Below, one piece after another: positions 5,688 through 13,546 of a stretch of 13,546 nucleotides of DNA. A model generated the notes under the pieces. The model made no database searches, was not told the origin of the DNA, and saw only the letters and a list, made by a program, of their open reading frames with translations. This DNA comes from an uncultured Ruminococcus sp. (GTDB lineage Bacteria; Bacillota; Clostridia; Oscillospirales; CAG-272): contig CAJKRH010000043.1 of the NCBI GenBank assembly GCA_905202255.1, positions 1 to 13,546 on the forward strand, written 5' to 3'. The position numbers were made by a program, and so were the translations under genes. The first letter of the stretch is position 1; each line of letters opens with the position of its first letter.

Positions 5688-7718
5688 TCAGGCGTTTTTA
5701 TGAGTTTTGGTAATCTTTTTGTCTTTTTCTATCGCAAATTTCTCATCGCCGAGGATAAGCGTGCCGCCCTCGCAGGTGCTGTAAACGGAAACCTCATCGC
5801 CGTTTATCTCGACATCGACATAGCCGCATGGAAGCGGCACTCTGCCGTGAATACCCGTCAGTCCCGATGCCGAGGGAGCGACATCAAAGGTCTTGTATGC
5901 GGGAGAGGTGGGCTTGACGCCGAGGATATATTTGCCGAGCAGATATATCGGGGATGCGCCCCATGCATGGCAGAGGCTTCTGCCGTAGGGCTTGCCGTAC
6001 ATGCGATAGTGCTCTGTGCCCTCTTCGTTCGGGTCAAACTGCTCCCAGATAGTGGTTGCGCCGAGCTTTATCATGCCGCCCCAGTAGGAATGAAGCATAT
6101 CGAGCATATATTTGCGGTCGCCGAGCATACACATCGCATCCAGCTCGAAAAATTCGAAATAAGGCGTTGTTATCGGCGGGACATCCTTATTGTTTATTAC
6201 ATCGCGTATGATTCTCTCCTTGCGCTCCTCACTTGTGGTGTCAAAGAGCAACGCGAAAATGTTGGCATGGCGCGTCACATGGCGCTTGCCGGAGGTATAG
6301 CTGTCGATGAAGGCGCCCTTCTCCTCATCCCAGAAAAGCTCGTTTGCCGCGCGATAGAGGCGTTCTGCCTTCTGCTCATAGGCACTCGTATCCTCGCCCA
6401 TGAGAGCGGCGCATTTTGCCATGGTGCGATAGGTATGAATAAGCAGCATCTGCTCCGCCGCCTGAGGACCGTCGGTATCGAAGGTCGTCCAGTCTATAAA
6501 AGTCCAGTCGCCGCGCTTGCCCGAGACTATGCCGCGCTCGTTGCATCTTGTCTCGATGAAAGTCATCATGGTTTTCATCTTCGGGTAGATAAAGCGGACG
6601 AAATCCATATCGCCTGTATGGAAATAGTAGTCGTAGACAGAGCATATCCAATAGAAGCTGTAATCGAGTATCGTATTTGTGTGCTGAGTTGTCGGCTCGT
6701 TGCCCCGGAGACCGATTATCGTGCGTTTTACGCTGTCGTTATCGAAAAAGAGATAATAGTTTACATAGTAGCTCTGATATGCGTCGCCGCTCCAGAGCCA
6801 GCCGTCACGCTTGATACCGTCGAGATAGCCCTCGCGAGTATTGAGATGGAGCGTATATGCCGAAACATCCCATATCTTGTTTATCAGCTCGTCGTCGCAG
6901 CGGAAAGCGCCCTTGTATTCGAGCGGGATATACTCATAGTCGCAGGAGATATCATAGGAGATATCCTCGTCATCGGAAACATAGATATAACGGAAGGCAC
7001 GCTTCCTGAAGGTCATTTTTTTCTCCGCAGGGTTAAGATAATCGACGAGCGGAACATTATCGCTCATATCGAGTGCCTCCGCTCTGCTCTCGCCGTAATT
7101 GAAGCGGATGGGCTTGCCGCCGCAGGCACGGATGTTTTCAAAAATAAGCGGACCGTAGGTCTCTTTTCCGAAGTCATGGAGCGTGCCGCCGTTTATTTTC
7201 TCGCTTACTACCGGATAGATGCGCTCATAGGAAAATTTGAATATTTCGGGATTATCGGAAAGCTCCGTATACCAATCGAGCGAACCGACCGGATAATCCT
7301 CGCCGGCGCCGAGCGAAGCGCCGCTCCAGCTTGAATCGGAGGCAAATGTATCGCCGAGAACATAGGCGCAGGGAAGTCCGCCTGTTCTTACGACATCAAT
7401 CTTTATGAAGTTTCTGCCGGGATGCAGGACGATTTCCTCTCCGAGATTGTATTTCTGTACATTTCTTTTTGTCTTGCCGTCGGGAACGCGCTCGTCGCAC
7501 TGTATGGTGACATAGCCGTCGCCGTTTGCATAGGCTGTCATCTTCTCTTCCTTTTCGAGCACGGCTATTTTATAGAAAAGTGCTGTCGGGCGGGGCATAT
7601 CTATGCGCCACATGGGGACATATGTGCCGACTCCGTATTGCTCGCGGCGCAGATTCTGCTTCATCGCGTGATAAATTTCAAAATCGCCGCCGTACCATAT
7701 CCATTTTGACTTTGCCAT
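5688..7718 (-). CDS. GH78-type alpha-L-rhamnosidase-like glycosidase
   Basis: A six-hairpin glycoside hydrolase resembling family GH78 alpha-L-rhamnosidases, which invert while releasing terminal rhamnose from glycans or plant glycosides; the true substrate is not shown. The 676 residues have no signal peptide, suggesting a cytoplasmic enzyme acting on imported sugars. Residues 1-265 are beta-sandwich-like. The (alpha/alpha)6 barrel contains LDGIKRDGWLWSGD (299-312), matching the GH78 catalytic block, then GDWTFIDW (403-410), GATTIWE (553-559) with Glu559 as the likely base, and HAWGASP (584-590). A C-terminal beta domain follows from about 605. At the usual acid position, Asp305 stands where characterised GH78 enzymes have Glu. 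The ATG is supported by GGAGGA (7728-7733) nine bases upstream. It starts 21 bases after uvrA with no terminator between, so it should be co-transcribed with DNA-repair genes, an unexpected partnership. Confidence 0.85.
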   Translation of the reverse strand: MAKSKWIWYGGDFEIYHAMKQNLRREQYGVGTYVPMWRIDMPRPTALFYKIAVLEKEEKMTAYANGDGYVTIQCDERVPDGKTKRNVQKYNLGEEIVLHPGRNFIKIDVVRTGGLPCAYVLGDTFASDSSWSGASLGAGEDYPVGSLDWYTELSDNPEIFKFSYERIYPVVSEKINGGTLHDFGKETYGPLIFENIRACGGKPIRFNYGESRAEALDMSDNVPLVDYLNPAEKKMTFRKRAFRYIYVSDDEDISYDISCDYEYIPLEYKGAFRCDDELINKIWDVSAYTLHLNTREGYLDGIKRDGWLWSGDAYQSYYVNYYLFFDNDSVKRTIIGLRGNEPTTQHTNTILDYSFYWICSVYDYYFHTGDMDFVRFIYPKMKTMMTFIETRCNERGIVSGKRGDWTFIDWTTFDTDGPQAAEQMLLIHTYRTMAKCAALMGEDTSAYEQKAERLYRAANELFWDEEKGAFIDSYTSGKRHVTRHANIFALLFDTTSEERKERIIRDVINNKDVPPITTPYFEFFELDAMCMLGDRKYMLDMLHSYWGGMIKLGATTIWEQFDPNEEGTEHYRMYGKPYGRSLCHAWGASPIYLLGKYILGVKPTSPAYKTFDVAPSASGLTGIHGRVPLPCGYVDVEINGDEVSVYSTCEGGTLILGDEKFAIEKDKKITKTHKNA

Positions 7719-7739
7719 TTCTTATTTTCCTCCGAAAAT

Positions 7740-10610
7740 TCACTTATTATTGCTTTTTGTTTTGGTTTTCTTGGATTTTTTTGCGTTCGCCTCGAAAATC
7801 CGCCGCAGATACTGACCTGTGTACGATTTTTCGCAGGCGGCTACCTCTTCGGGCGTGCCGCAGGCAACAACAGTGCCGCCGCCGTCTCCGCCCTCGGGAC
7901 CCATATCTATGATATAGTCTGCCGTTTTTATAACATCGAGATTATGCTCTATCACAATCATGCTGTTGCCGCCGTCGCAGAGCTTGGAGAGCACCTCCAG
8001 CAGCTTTGCCACATCGGCACTGTGCAGTCCCGTCGTCGGCTCGTCGAGGATATACATCGTTCTTCCCGTGCCGCGCTTGGCAAGCTCTGTCGCCAGCTTC
8101 ACGCGCTGTGCCTCACCGCCCGAGAGTGTGGTGGAGGACTGACCTATCTTGATATAGCCGAGCCCCACATCATAGAGCGTCCGGAGCTTTTTGCGTATTT
8201 TCGGCACACCGTCAAAGAAGGCAAGCCCCTCTTCCACGGTCATTTCGAGAACCTCATATATATTTTTGCCCTTGAATTTCACTTCGAGTGTATCGTGATT
8301 GTATCGCTTGCCGCCGCAGACATCGCATGTGACATAAACATCGGGCAGAAAATGCATTTCTATCTTTTTCACGCCGTCGCCCTCGCAGGCTTCGCATCTG
8401 CCTCCGCGTACATTGAAGCTGAATCTGCCCGCCGTATAGGCTCTCGCCTTGGCATCGGGTGTCATCGCGAAAAGCTCGCGTATATCGCCGAAAAGCCCTG
8501 TATAAGTTGCGGGATTGCTCCTCGGTGTGCGCCCTATAGGGCTTTGATCTATGGAGATTACCTTATCGAGGTTTTCCACGCCGTCTATGCGGTCGTGCTT
8601 GCCGGGGTAGGTGAAGGCACGGTTGAGCTTCCTTGCAAGCACGGGCAAAAGGATGGAATTTATCAGCGAGGATTTACCCGAGCCGGAGACGCCTGTGACG
8701 CAGACGAACATACCGAGCGGGATTTTCACATTGATATTTTTGAGATTATTTTCCCTCGCGCCGAAAATTTCGAGAAAAGTGCCGTTTCCGCTTCTCCGCT
8801 TGTCGGGAACGGGAATCTCGAGCCTGTGCGAGAGATAAGCGCCCGTTATCGAAGCGGGATTTGCCATTATTTCCGCAGGCGTGCCGCAGGCGACTATCTC
8901 GCCGCCGCGAACACCCGCGCCGGGACCTATATCGACTATATAATCGGAGGAGAGCATGGTTTCCTCGTCGTGCTCTACGACAATAAGGCTGTTTCCGACA
9001 TCGCGCAGGCGCTTCAGCGTATCTATCAGCTTGCCGTTGTCGCGCTGATGCAGACCTATGCTCGGTTCATCGAGGATATACAGCACGCCGACAAGCGAAG
9101 AGCCTATCTGCGTGGCAAGGCGTATGCGCTGGGCTTCGCCGCCCGAGAGTGTTCCCGCCTTGCGCCAGAGCGTGAGATAATCCAGTCCCACGCTGCGCAG
9201 AAAACCGAGGCGCGAGCGTATCTCCTTGAGTATTTCCTTTGCTATGAGCGCTTCCGTGTCGGTGAGTTTCAGGTTTTCGAAGAAATCGAGTATCGCGTTT
9301 ATATTCATCGAGCAGAGCTCGTAGATATTCTTCCCGCCGACGGTTATCGCCAGCGATTCGGGGCGCAGGCGCTTGCCGCCGCAATCGGGGCAGGGAATGA
9401 AGTCCATAAATTCATCGTAGTAGTCCGATTCCGAGGGGTACTGATTCATGCGCTGGGCGATGATATTCACTATGCCCGCGTATGTTGTATTCTGCCTGTG
9501 AGCCACGCCGCCGAAAACGCGGACTACATTGTATACCTTGTCTCCGGTGCCGTAGAGAAGAGCCTTCAGAGCCTCATCGGACATCTCGCATATCGGCGTG
9601 TCTATGGTATAACCGTATGCGGCGCAGACCTGCATTATGAGCGGTCCGTTCCATGAGGCTTCCTCAATGGTTTTGAAGCCGTTTACGGCGATGGCACCGC
9701 CGCGCAGGCTCTTTCCCGTATCGGGGATTATCTTCTCTGCGCTGACTGTTTTCAGCTCGCCCATGCCCGAGCATTTTTCGCAGGCGCCGAACGGATTATT
9801 GAAGGAGAACATTCGCGGCGATATCTCGCCTATGCTCACTCCGTGCTCCTCGCAGGCGTAGTTTTGGGAAAATTTCATTTCTTCCTTTGTCTCGGGGACG
9901 AAAACGCTTGCCAGTCCCCCCGCGAGCGAGAGCGCCGTTTCAAGTGAGCCTGCAAGGCGGGAACGCACCTCGGGCTTCATCACGAGTCGGTCTACGACTA
10001 TATCAATATTGTGCTTGATGTTCTTTTCGAGCTTCGGCAGCTCATCGAAATCATAGACATAGCCGTCCACGCGGGCGCGGACATAGCCGCTTTTACGCGC
10101 ATCGTCGAAAACCTTCTCATGCATACCCTTTTTGCCGCGCACGACAGGCGCAAGCAGGAGAAATTTCGTGCCCTCTGGCAGGGTCATTATCTTTTCTATT
10201 ATCGTGTCGGTCGATTGGCGCAGGATTTCCTTGCCGCAGATGTGGCAATGCGGGATGCCTATGCGCGCATAGAGCAGGCGGAGATAATCGTATATTTCCG
10301 TCACCGTGCCGACGGTGGAACGCGGGTTTTTCGAGGTGGTTTTCTGGTCTATGGATATCGCGGGGGAAAGCCCCTCTATGAAATCCACATCGGGCTTGTC
10401 TATCTGACCGAGAAACATACGCGCATATGAGGAGAGTGACTCCACAAAGCGCCTGTGCCCCTCGGCGTATATCGTATCAAAGGCGAGTGAGGATTTGCCG
10501 GAGCCGGAAAGCCCCGTGAAAACTACGAGCGAATCGCGCGGTATGCGCAACTCCACATCCTTGAGGTTATTCACCCTCGCGCCTTTTACATGAATTTCTT
10601 TTGCGGGCAT
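7740..10610 (-). CDS. uvrA: Excinuclease ABC subunit A
   Basis: DNA-damage sensor of nucleotide excision repair; a UvrA dimer loads UvrB at distorted DNA. The 956 residues are full length. It has two ABC-type ATPase modules: Walker A GLSGSGKS (33-40), signature LSGGEAQR (488-495) and ILDEPS (512-517), then Walker A GVSGSGKS (640-647), signature LSGGEAQR (829-836) and ILDEPT (854-859). Zinc-binding cysteine pairs are visible at 122/125, 277/280, 407/410 and 739/742 with 762/765, the last being the DNA-binding zinc module. IEGLSPAISIDQK (78-90) is family-typical. The tail is Lys-rich (from about 943). The ATG is preceded by a modest AAGGT ribosome site (10617-10621). It lies 42 bases after uvrB and 21 bases before the glycosidase gene, in the usual uvrB-uvrA order. 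Confidence 0.97.
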   Translation of the reverse strand: MPAKEIHVKGARVNNLKDVELRIPRDSLVVFTGLSGSGKSSLAFDTIYAEGHRRFVESLSSYARMFLGQIDKPDVDFIEGLSPAISIDQKTTSKNPRSTVGTVTEIYDYLRLLYARIGIPHCHICGKEILRQSTDTIIEKIMTLPEGTKFLLLAPVVRGKKGMHEKVFDDARKSGYVRARVDGYVYDFDELPKLEKNIKHNIDIVVDRLVMKPEVRSRLAGSLETALSLAGGLASVFVPETKEEMKFSQNYACEEHGVSIGEISPRMFSFNNPFGACEKCSGMGELKTVSAEKIIPDTGKSLRGGAIAVNGFKTIEEASWNGPLIMQVCAAYGYTIDTPICEMSDEALKALLYGTGDKVYNVVRVFGGVAHRQNTTYAGIVNIIAQRMNQYPSESDYYDEFMDFIPCPDCGGKRLRPESLAITVGGKNIYELCSMNINAILDFFENLKLTDTEALIAKEILKEIRSRLGFLRSVGLDYLTLWRKAGTLSGGEAQRIRLATQIGSSLVGVLYILDEPSIGLHQRDNGKLIDTLKRLRDVGNSLIVVEHDEETMLSSDYIVDIGPGAGVRGGEIVACGTPAEIMANPASITGAYLSHRLEIPVPDKRRSGNGTFLEIFGARENNLKNINVKIPLGMFVCVTGVSGSGKSSLINSILLPVLARKLNRAFTYPGKHDRIDGVENLDKVISIDQSPIGRTPRSNPATYTGLFGDIRELFAMTPDAKARAYTAGRFSFNVRGGRCEACEGDGVKKIEMHFLPDVYVTCDVCGGKRYNHDTLEVKFKGKNIYEVLEMTVEEGLAFFDGVPKIRKKLRTLYDVGLGYIKIGQSSTTLSGGEAQRVKLATELAKRGTGRTMYILDEPTTGLHSADVAKLLEVLSKLCDGGNSMIVIEHNLDVIKTADYIIDMGPEGGDGGGTVVACGTPEEVAACEKSYTGQYLRRIFEANAKKSKKTKTKSNNK

Positions 10611-10652
10611 TTTTGTACCTTCTTCTTGCTTTTTCTTTCCTGATTTCTTTCG

Positions 10653-12611
10653 TTATTTTCTTATCTTTGCTATAGTATCGCGCAGATATGCCGCGCGCTC
10701 GAAATCGAGCGACTTCGCCGCCGCTTTCATTTCGTCTGTGAGCTTTTCTATGAGCGTGCGCCGCTCGGAAACCGACATTTTGCCCTCTCCTGCGCGCGTG
10801 AGGTCGTCCTTGGAGGAAATCTCTATCGGGTCGCGGATATCTTTCTTTATCGTTTTCGGTATGATACCGTGTTCTTTATTGTAGGCTTCCTGTATCGTGC
10901 GGCGGCGTTCCGTTTCGTCTATAGCCGCTTTCATCGAGCGCGTAACCGTATCGGCATACATGATAACGGCACCGTTTTCGTTTCGCGCCGCTCTGCCTAT
11001 CGTCTGGATGAGTGAGGTTTCACTGCGGAGCAGTCCCTCTTTATCCGCATCGAGAATGGCGACGAGTGATACCTCAGGGATATCAAGCCCCTCGCGGAGC
11101 AGGTTTATACCGACAAGCACATCAAAAACACCGAGACGCAGGTCGCGTATTATTTCCATGCGCTCAATGGAATCGACATTGTGATGGATATAGCGCACCT
11201 TGATAAGGTTCATCTCAAGATATTCGCAGAGATCCTCTGCCATCTTCTTCGTGAGCGTGGTGACGAGCGTGCGCTCGCCGCGCTCCGTGCGCTTTCTTAT
11301 CTCGCCCATCAGGTCGTCTATCTGACCCTCGAGCGGGCGCACCTCTACCTTCGGGTCGAGCAGTCCCGTCGGGCGGATGATCTGCTCCACCATGCGGCAG
11401 GAATGTTCCTTTTCATATTGCGCAGGTGTTGCCGAAACGAAAATAGCCTGATTTATCTTTTTTTCAAATTCATGGAAAAAGAGCGGGCGGTTATCAAAGG
11501 CGCTCGGCAGGCGGAAGCCGTAATCCACGAGATTTTTCTTTCGCGCGTAGTCGCCGCCGCTCATGCCGCGCACCTGCGGCAGGGTGACATGGGATTCGTC
11601 TACGAAAAGCAGAAAATCCGATGGAAAATAATCGAGCAGGGTGTACGGGGTCGAGCCTGCGGGTCTGCCCGAGAGCACGCGGGAATAATTTTCCACGCCG
11701 GAGCAGAAGCCGACCTCACGGAGCATTTCGAGATCGTATTTCGTGCGCTCCTCTATGCGCCGCGCTTCAACAAGCTTGCCCTCGCTCTCGAAAAATGCGA
11801 CGCGCTCGTGCATTTCGCGCTCTATTTCGGCAAGCGCCGCCTCGCGCTTTTCCGCAGATGTGGCATAGTGAGAGGCGGGATATATCGCATAGTAGGAGAA
11901 GCGGCGGAGCACTTCGCCCGTCACCGTGTCTATCTCGGAGATGCGCTCTATCTCGTCATCAAAAAATTCGATTCTTATCGCCGCTTTTCCGGAGGCGGGC
12001 ATTATCTCGAGTACATCGCCGCGGACGCGGAATTTGTCGCGCTCGGGGGAGATATCGTTGCGCTCATAGCTTATGGCGATGAGCTTTCGTATCAGGTCGT
12101 CGCGATTCATTTTCATGCCTTCGCGCACGGCGACGACAAGCGAACGGTATTCCTCGGGGTCACCGAGCGTATATATGCACGAAACGGAAGCGACGATGAT
12201 GACATCTCTGCGCTCAAAAAGTGCCGATGTGGCGCTGTGACGCAGGCGGTCAATCTCGTCATTGACGGAGGAATCTTTTTCTATATATAAATCTCTGCCG
12301 GGGATATAAGCCTCCGGCTGATAATAATCGTAGTATGAAACGAAATACTCCACTGCATTGTCGGGGAAAAATTCGCGGAATTCGCCGCAGAGCTGTGCCG
12401 CGAGCGTTTTATTATGGGAGAGAATGAGTGTCGGGCGGTTGCAGGCGGCGATGATATTTGCCATGGTAAAGGTCTTGCCGCTTCCCGTGATGCCGACGAG
12501 ACTCTGAATTTTATCGCCTGCGAGAACGCCGCGTGAGAGTGCTTCTATAGCCTGCGGCTGGTCGCCTGTCGGCAGGAATTTGCTCTTCAGCTTAAATATG
12601 CTTTCGCTCAC
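10653..12611 (-). CDS. uvrB: Excinuclease ABC subunit B
   Basis: Helicase-like subunit of nucleotide excision repair that verifies damage after loading by UvrA and then recruits UvrC. The 652 residues show Walker A GITGSGKT (40-47), the Tyr-rich beta-hairpin YYDYYQPEAYIPG (93-105) that inserts between DNA strands, the DEIDRLRHSAT segment that follows, DESH (338-341), motif VI QTIGRAARN (536-544) and a C-terminal UVR domain (about 617-652) used to contact UvrC and UvrA. The start codon is GTG, chosen because AGAAGG (12620-12625) lies eight bases upstream and the conserved N-terminus (FKLKSKFLPTGDQPQAI) begins immediately after. It starts 33 bases after radC, with no terminator between. Confidence 0.97.
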   Translation of the reverse strand: MSESIFKLKSKFLPTGDQPQAIEALSRGVLAGDKIQSLVGITGSGKTFTMANIIAACNRPTLILSHNKTLAAQLCGEFREFFPDNAVEYFVSYYDYYQPEAYIPGRDLYIEKDSSVNDEIDRLRHSATSALFERRDVIIVASVSCIYTLGDPEEYRSLVVAVREGMKMNRDDLIRKLIAISYERNDISPERDKFRVRGDVLEIMPASGKAAIRIEFFDDEIERISEIDTVTGEVLRRFSYYAIYPASHYATSAEKREAALAEIEREMHERVAFFESEGKLVEARRIEERTKYDLEMLREVGFCSGVENYSRVLSGRPAGSTPYTLLDYFPSDFLLFVDESHVTLPQVRGMSGGDYARKKNLVDYGFRLPSAFDNRPLFFHEFEKKINQAIFVSATPAQYEKEHSCRMVEQIIRPTGLLDPKVEVRPLEGQIDDLMGEIRKRTERGERTLVTTLTKKMAEDLCEYLEMNLIKVRYIHHNVDSIERMEIIRDLRLGVFDVLVGINLLREGLDIPEVSLVAILDADKEGLLRSETSLIQTIGRAARNENGAVIMYADTVTRSMKAAIDETERRRTIQEAYNKEHGIIPKTIKKDIRDPIEISSKDDLTRAGEGKMSVSERRTLIEKLTDEMKAAAKSLDFERAAYLRDTIAKIRK

Positions 12612-12644
12612 GGATATCGCCTTCTTTCGTTTTTATCGGATATG

Positions 12645-13322
12645 TTATTTCGGTTCGCCCTCGTTTATCGCATCGAGAATATCAAAATATTTGTTTCCCG
12701 CTATTATATAGTGCCCCACAAGCGGGATTTCAACCGTGCGGAAAGCGTTTCGCAGGAGCAGAGTAGTGTGCAGGTCGTCGGACGAGGGAAAAGCCATGCC
12801 GGACGGATGATTATGCGAGATGACAACCATGGAGGCGCCTTTCAGCATGGCGAGCTCCACGAGCCTGCGCACCGTTATCGCCGAAGAATTGACCGAGCCC
12901 TCATGCACGCGTATGAAGTCGATAACGGAAAATTTATTGTCCAGCAGGAGCATATATACGACCTCGGAGGTTATGCCGACATAGCGCGCGGTAAGATAAG
13001 CGCCGATATCTTCTTTTGTTCGCAGGGTGGCTTTTTCCGTTGTTTCTCCAGCGGCATAAAGCCTCGCCAGAGCGGGAATGAGCTTAATCAGCGTAGCCGA
13101 ATGCTCTTTTATCCCCGGGACACGGCAAAGCTCCTCAAAAGGCGCATCAAATACACCTCGCAGTGAGCCGAATTTCTGCATGAGCAGATGTGCCGTCTCG
13201 TTTGTATCCTTCTGCGGAATGGAATAAAAAAGCAACAGTTCGAGAACATTGTGAGGCTCAAAATGCTCGAGTCCCTCACGCAAAAAACGCCCTTTCAGTC
13301 TTTTTCTGTGTTCGCTGTGCAT
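12645..13322 (-). CDS. radC: RadC family JAB/MPN protein
   Basis: RadC proteins carry a metal-binding JAB/MPN fold; the historical DNA-repair name came from an E. coli allele that proved to lie in recG, and the real role is unsettled. The 225 residues contain an N-terminal helix-hairpin-helix-like part (about 45-75, with VPGI) and the JAMM motif: Glu120, HNHPSG (170-175, His170 and His172) and a downstream Asp183 in PSSDD. All metal ligands are kept. An ATG 42 bases further upstream (13364) is in frame but lies inside the promoter, so the start at 13322 is preferred; it has GGAG (13328-13331) five bases before it. It is the first gene of the minus-strand operon and is followed after 33 bases by uvrB. 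No LexA box is visible upstream. Confidence 0.92.
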   Translation of the reverse strand: MHSEHRKRLKGRFLREGLEHFEPHNVLELLLFYSIPQKDTNETAHLLMQKFGSLRGVFDAPFEELCRVPGIKEHSATLIKLIPALARLYAAGETTEKATLRTKEDIGAYLTARYVGITSEVVYMLLLDNKFSVIDFIRVHEGSVNSSAITVRRLVELAMLKGASMVVISHNHPSGMAFPSSDDLHTTLLLRNAFRTVEIPLVGHYIIAGNKYFDILDAINEGEPK

Positions 13323-13354
13323 ATGTACTCCAGTATAAATGAATTTTATATTAT

Positions 13355-13383
13355 AGTATAACATATTGCGCCGTTTTTTTCAA
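13355..13383 (-). promoter_or_regulatory. Sigma-A type promoter of the radC-uvrB-uvrA operon
   Basis: On the minus strand TTGAAA (13378-13383) and TATACT (13355-13360) are spaced by exactly 17 bases; a second -10-like TATAAT overlaps at 13350-13355. Transcription from about 13348 would leave roughly 25 bases before the radC ATG at 13322. No GAAC-N4-GTTC type LexA site is seen near it. Confidence 0.7.
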
Positions 13384-13506
13384 GGATAAGCGAAAATTTT
13401 CTTTGGGTTTTGTTGAGATTTTTGCATGGGATGGAGTGGCGGTGTTTTGCTTTGCTTAATTTTATCGATGACCCGCGAAGATAAATAAAGTAACTTTTCT
13501 TTTGAT

Positions 13507-13541
13507 GTTCTTTTCGCTTGTCCGAAAAGAACGAAAAGGAC
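13507..13541. repeat. Inverted repeat with two alternative pairings
   Basis: GTTCTTTTCG (13507-13516) is a perfect inverted repeat of CGAAAAGAAC (13523-13532), with a 6-base loop. A second arm, CGAAAAGGAC (13532-13541), overlaps the first by one base and can pair with the same left arm using one G-U pair. No T run follows in either direction, so it is not a standard terminator. It lies upstream of the radC promoter at the edge of the window, and its wider context is unknown. Confidence 0.6.
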
Positions 13542-13546
13542 AAAAA

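Noticed and set aside
5700..7334. A long open frame antisense to the glycosidase gene (544 codons), and similar long antisense frames over uvrA (7944-9656), uvrB (11181-12290) and ftsH (4249-5154)
   Set aside because: They lie opposite genes with unmistakable conserved motifs, lack ribosome sites and have compositions typical of the reverse strand of GC-rich coding sequence.
13323..13364. Upstream ATG at 13364 for radC
   Set aside because: It overlaps the -10 region of the promoter and lacks a ribosome site; the ATG at 13322 has GGAG five bases upstream and fits the RadC N-terminus.
13346..13543. 65-codon minus-strand frame upstream of radC
   Set aside because: Basic, low-complexity composition, covers the inverted repeat and the radC promoter, and has no convincing ribosome site.

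Overview
The window looks like a chromosomal stretch from a low-to-mid GC Firmicute, most likely a gut- or rumen-type clostridium of the Oscillospiraceae/Ruminococcaceae kind. This is an inference from Firmicute-style strong Shine-Dalgarno sites, near-consensus TTGACA/TAAAAT promoters, 116-nt 5S rRNA genes, a clostridial-looking PurA and a Gram-positive radC. I could not run any search, so the lineage is not proven.

Layout. Bases 90-533 are a stable-RNA cluster on the plus strand: tRNA-Lys(CTT), two tandem 5S rRNA genes and tRNA-Asn(GTT), closed by an intrinsic terminator. purA follows on the plus strand with its own promoter. Bases 1970-2298 hold no convincing gene; they contain the purA terminator, a possible short remnant and a second strong promoter. 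That promoter drives two overlapping genes for small membrane proteins I do not recognise, the first ending in a zinc ribbon. A perfect GC-rich hairpin flanked by A and T runs (3495-3522) separates them from the convergent minus-strand block and can stop transcription from both sides.

From 3541 to 13322 everything is on the minus strand. Read in its direction of transcription the order is radC, uvrB, uvrA, a GH78-type six-hairpin glycosidase and ftsH. Gaps from radC to the glycosidase are 21-42 bases, so these four genes are very probably one operon, with a recognisable promoter upstream of radC. ftsH follows after a 128-base AT-rich spacer that may carry its own promoter. UvrA and UvrB are the damage-recognition and loading proteins of nucleotide excision repair; uvrC is not present. 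RadC is a JAB/MPN-fold protein of unsettled function. FtsH is the membrane-anchored ATP-dependent zinc protease.

Most genes are housekeeping. I found no convincing undescribed defence, mobile or biosynthetic system, no CRISPR array, no insertion sequence and no riboswitch. The items most worth a second look are the tandem 5S genes with identical cores but compensated terminal stems, a T-stem mismatch in tRNA-Lys, altered active-site positions in PurA, the unknown two-gene membrane cassette, the glycosidase inside a DNA-repair operon with Asp in place of the usual acid Glu, the highly charged FtsH tail, and an inverted repeat with two competing pairings at the right edge.
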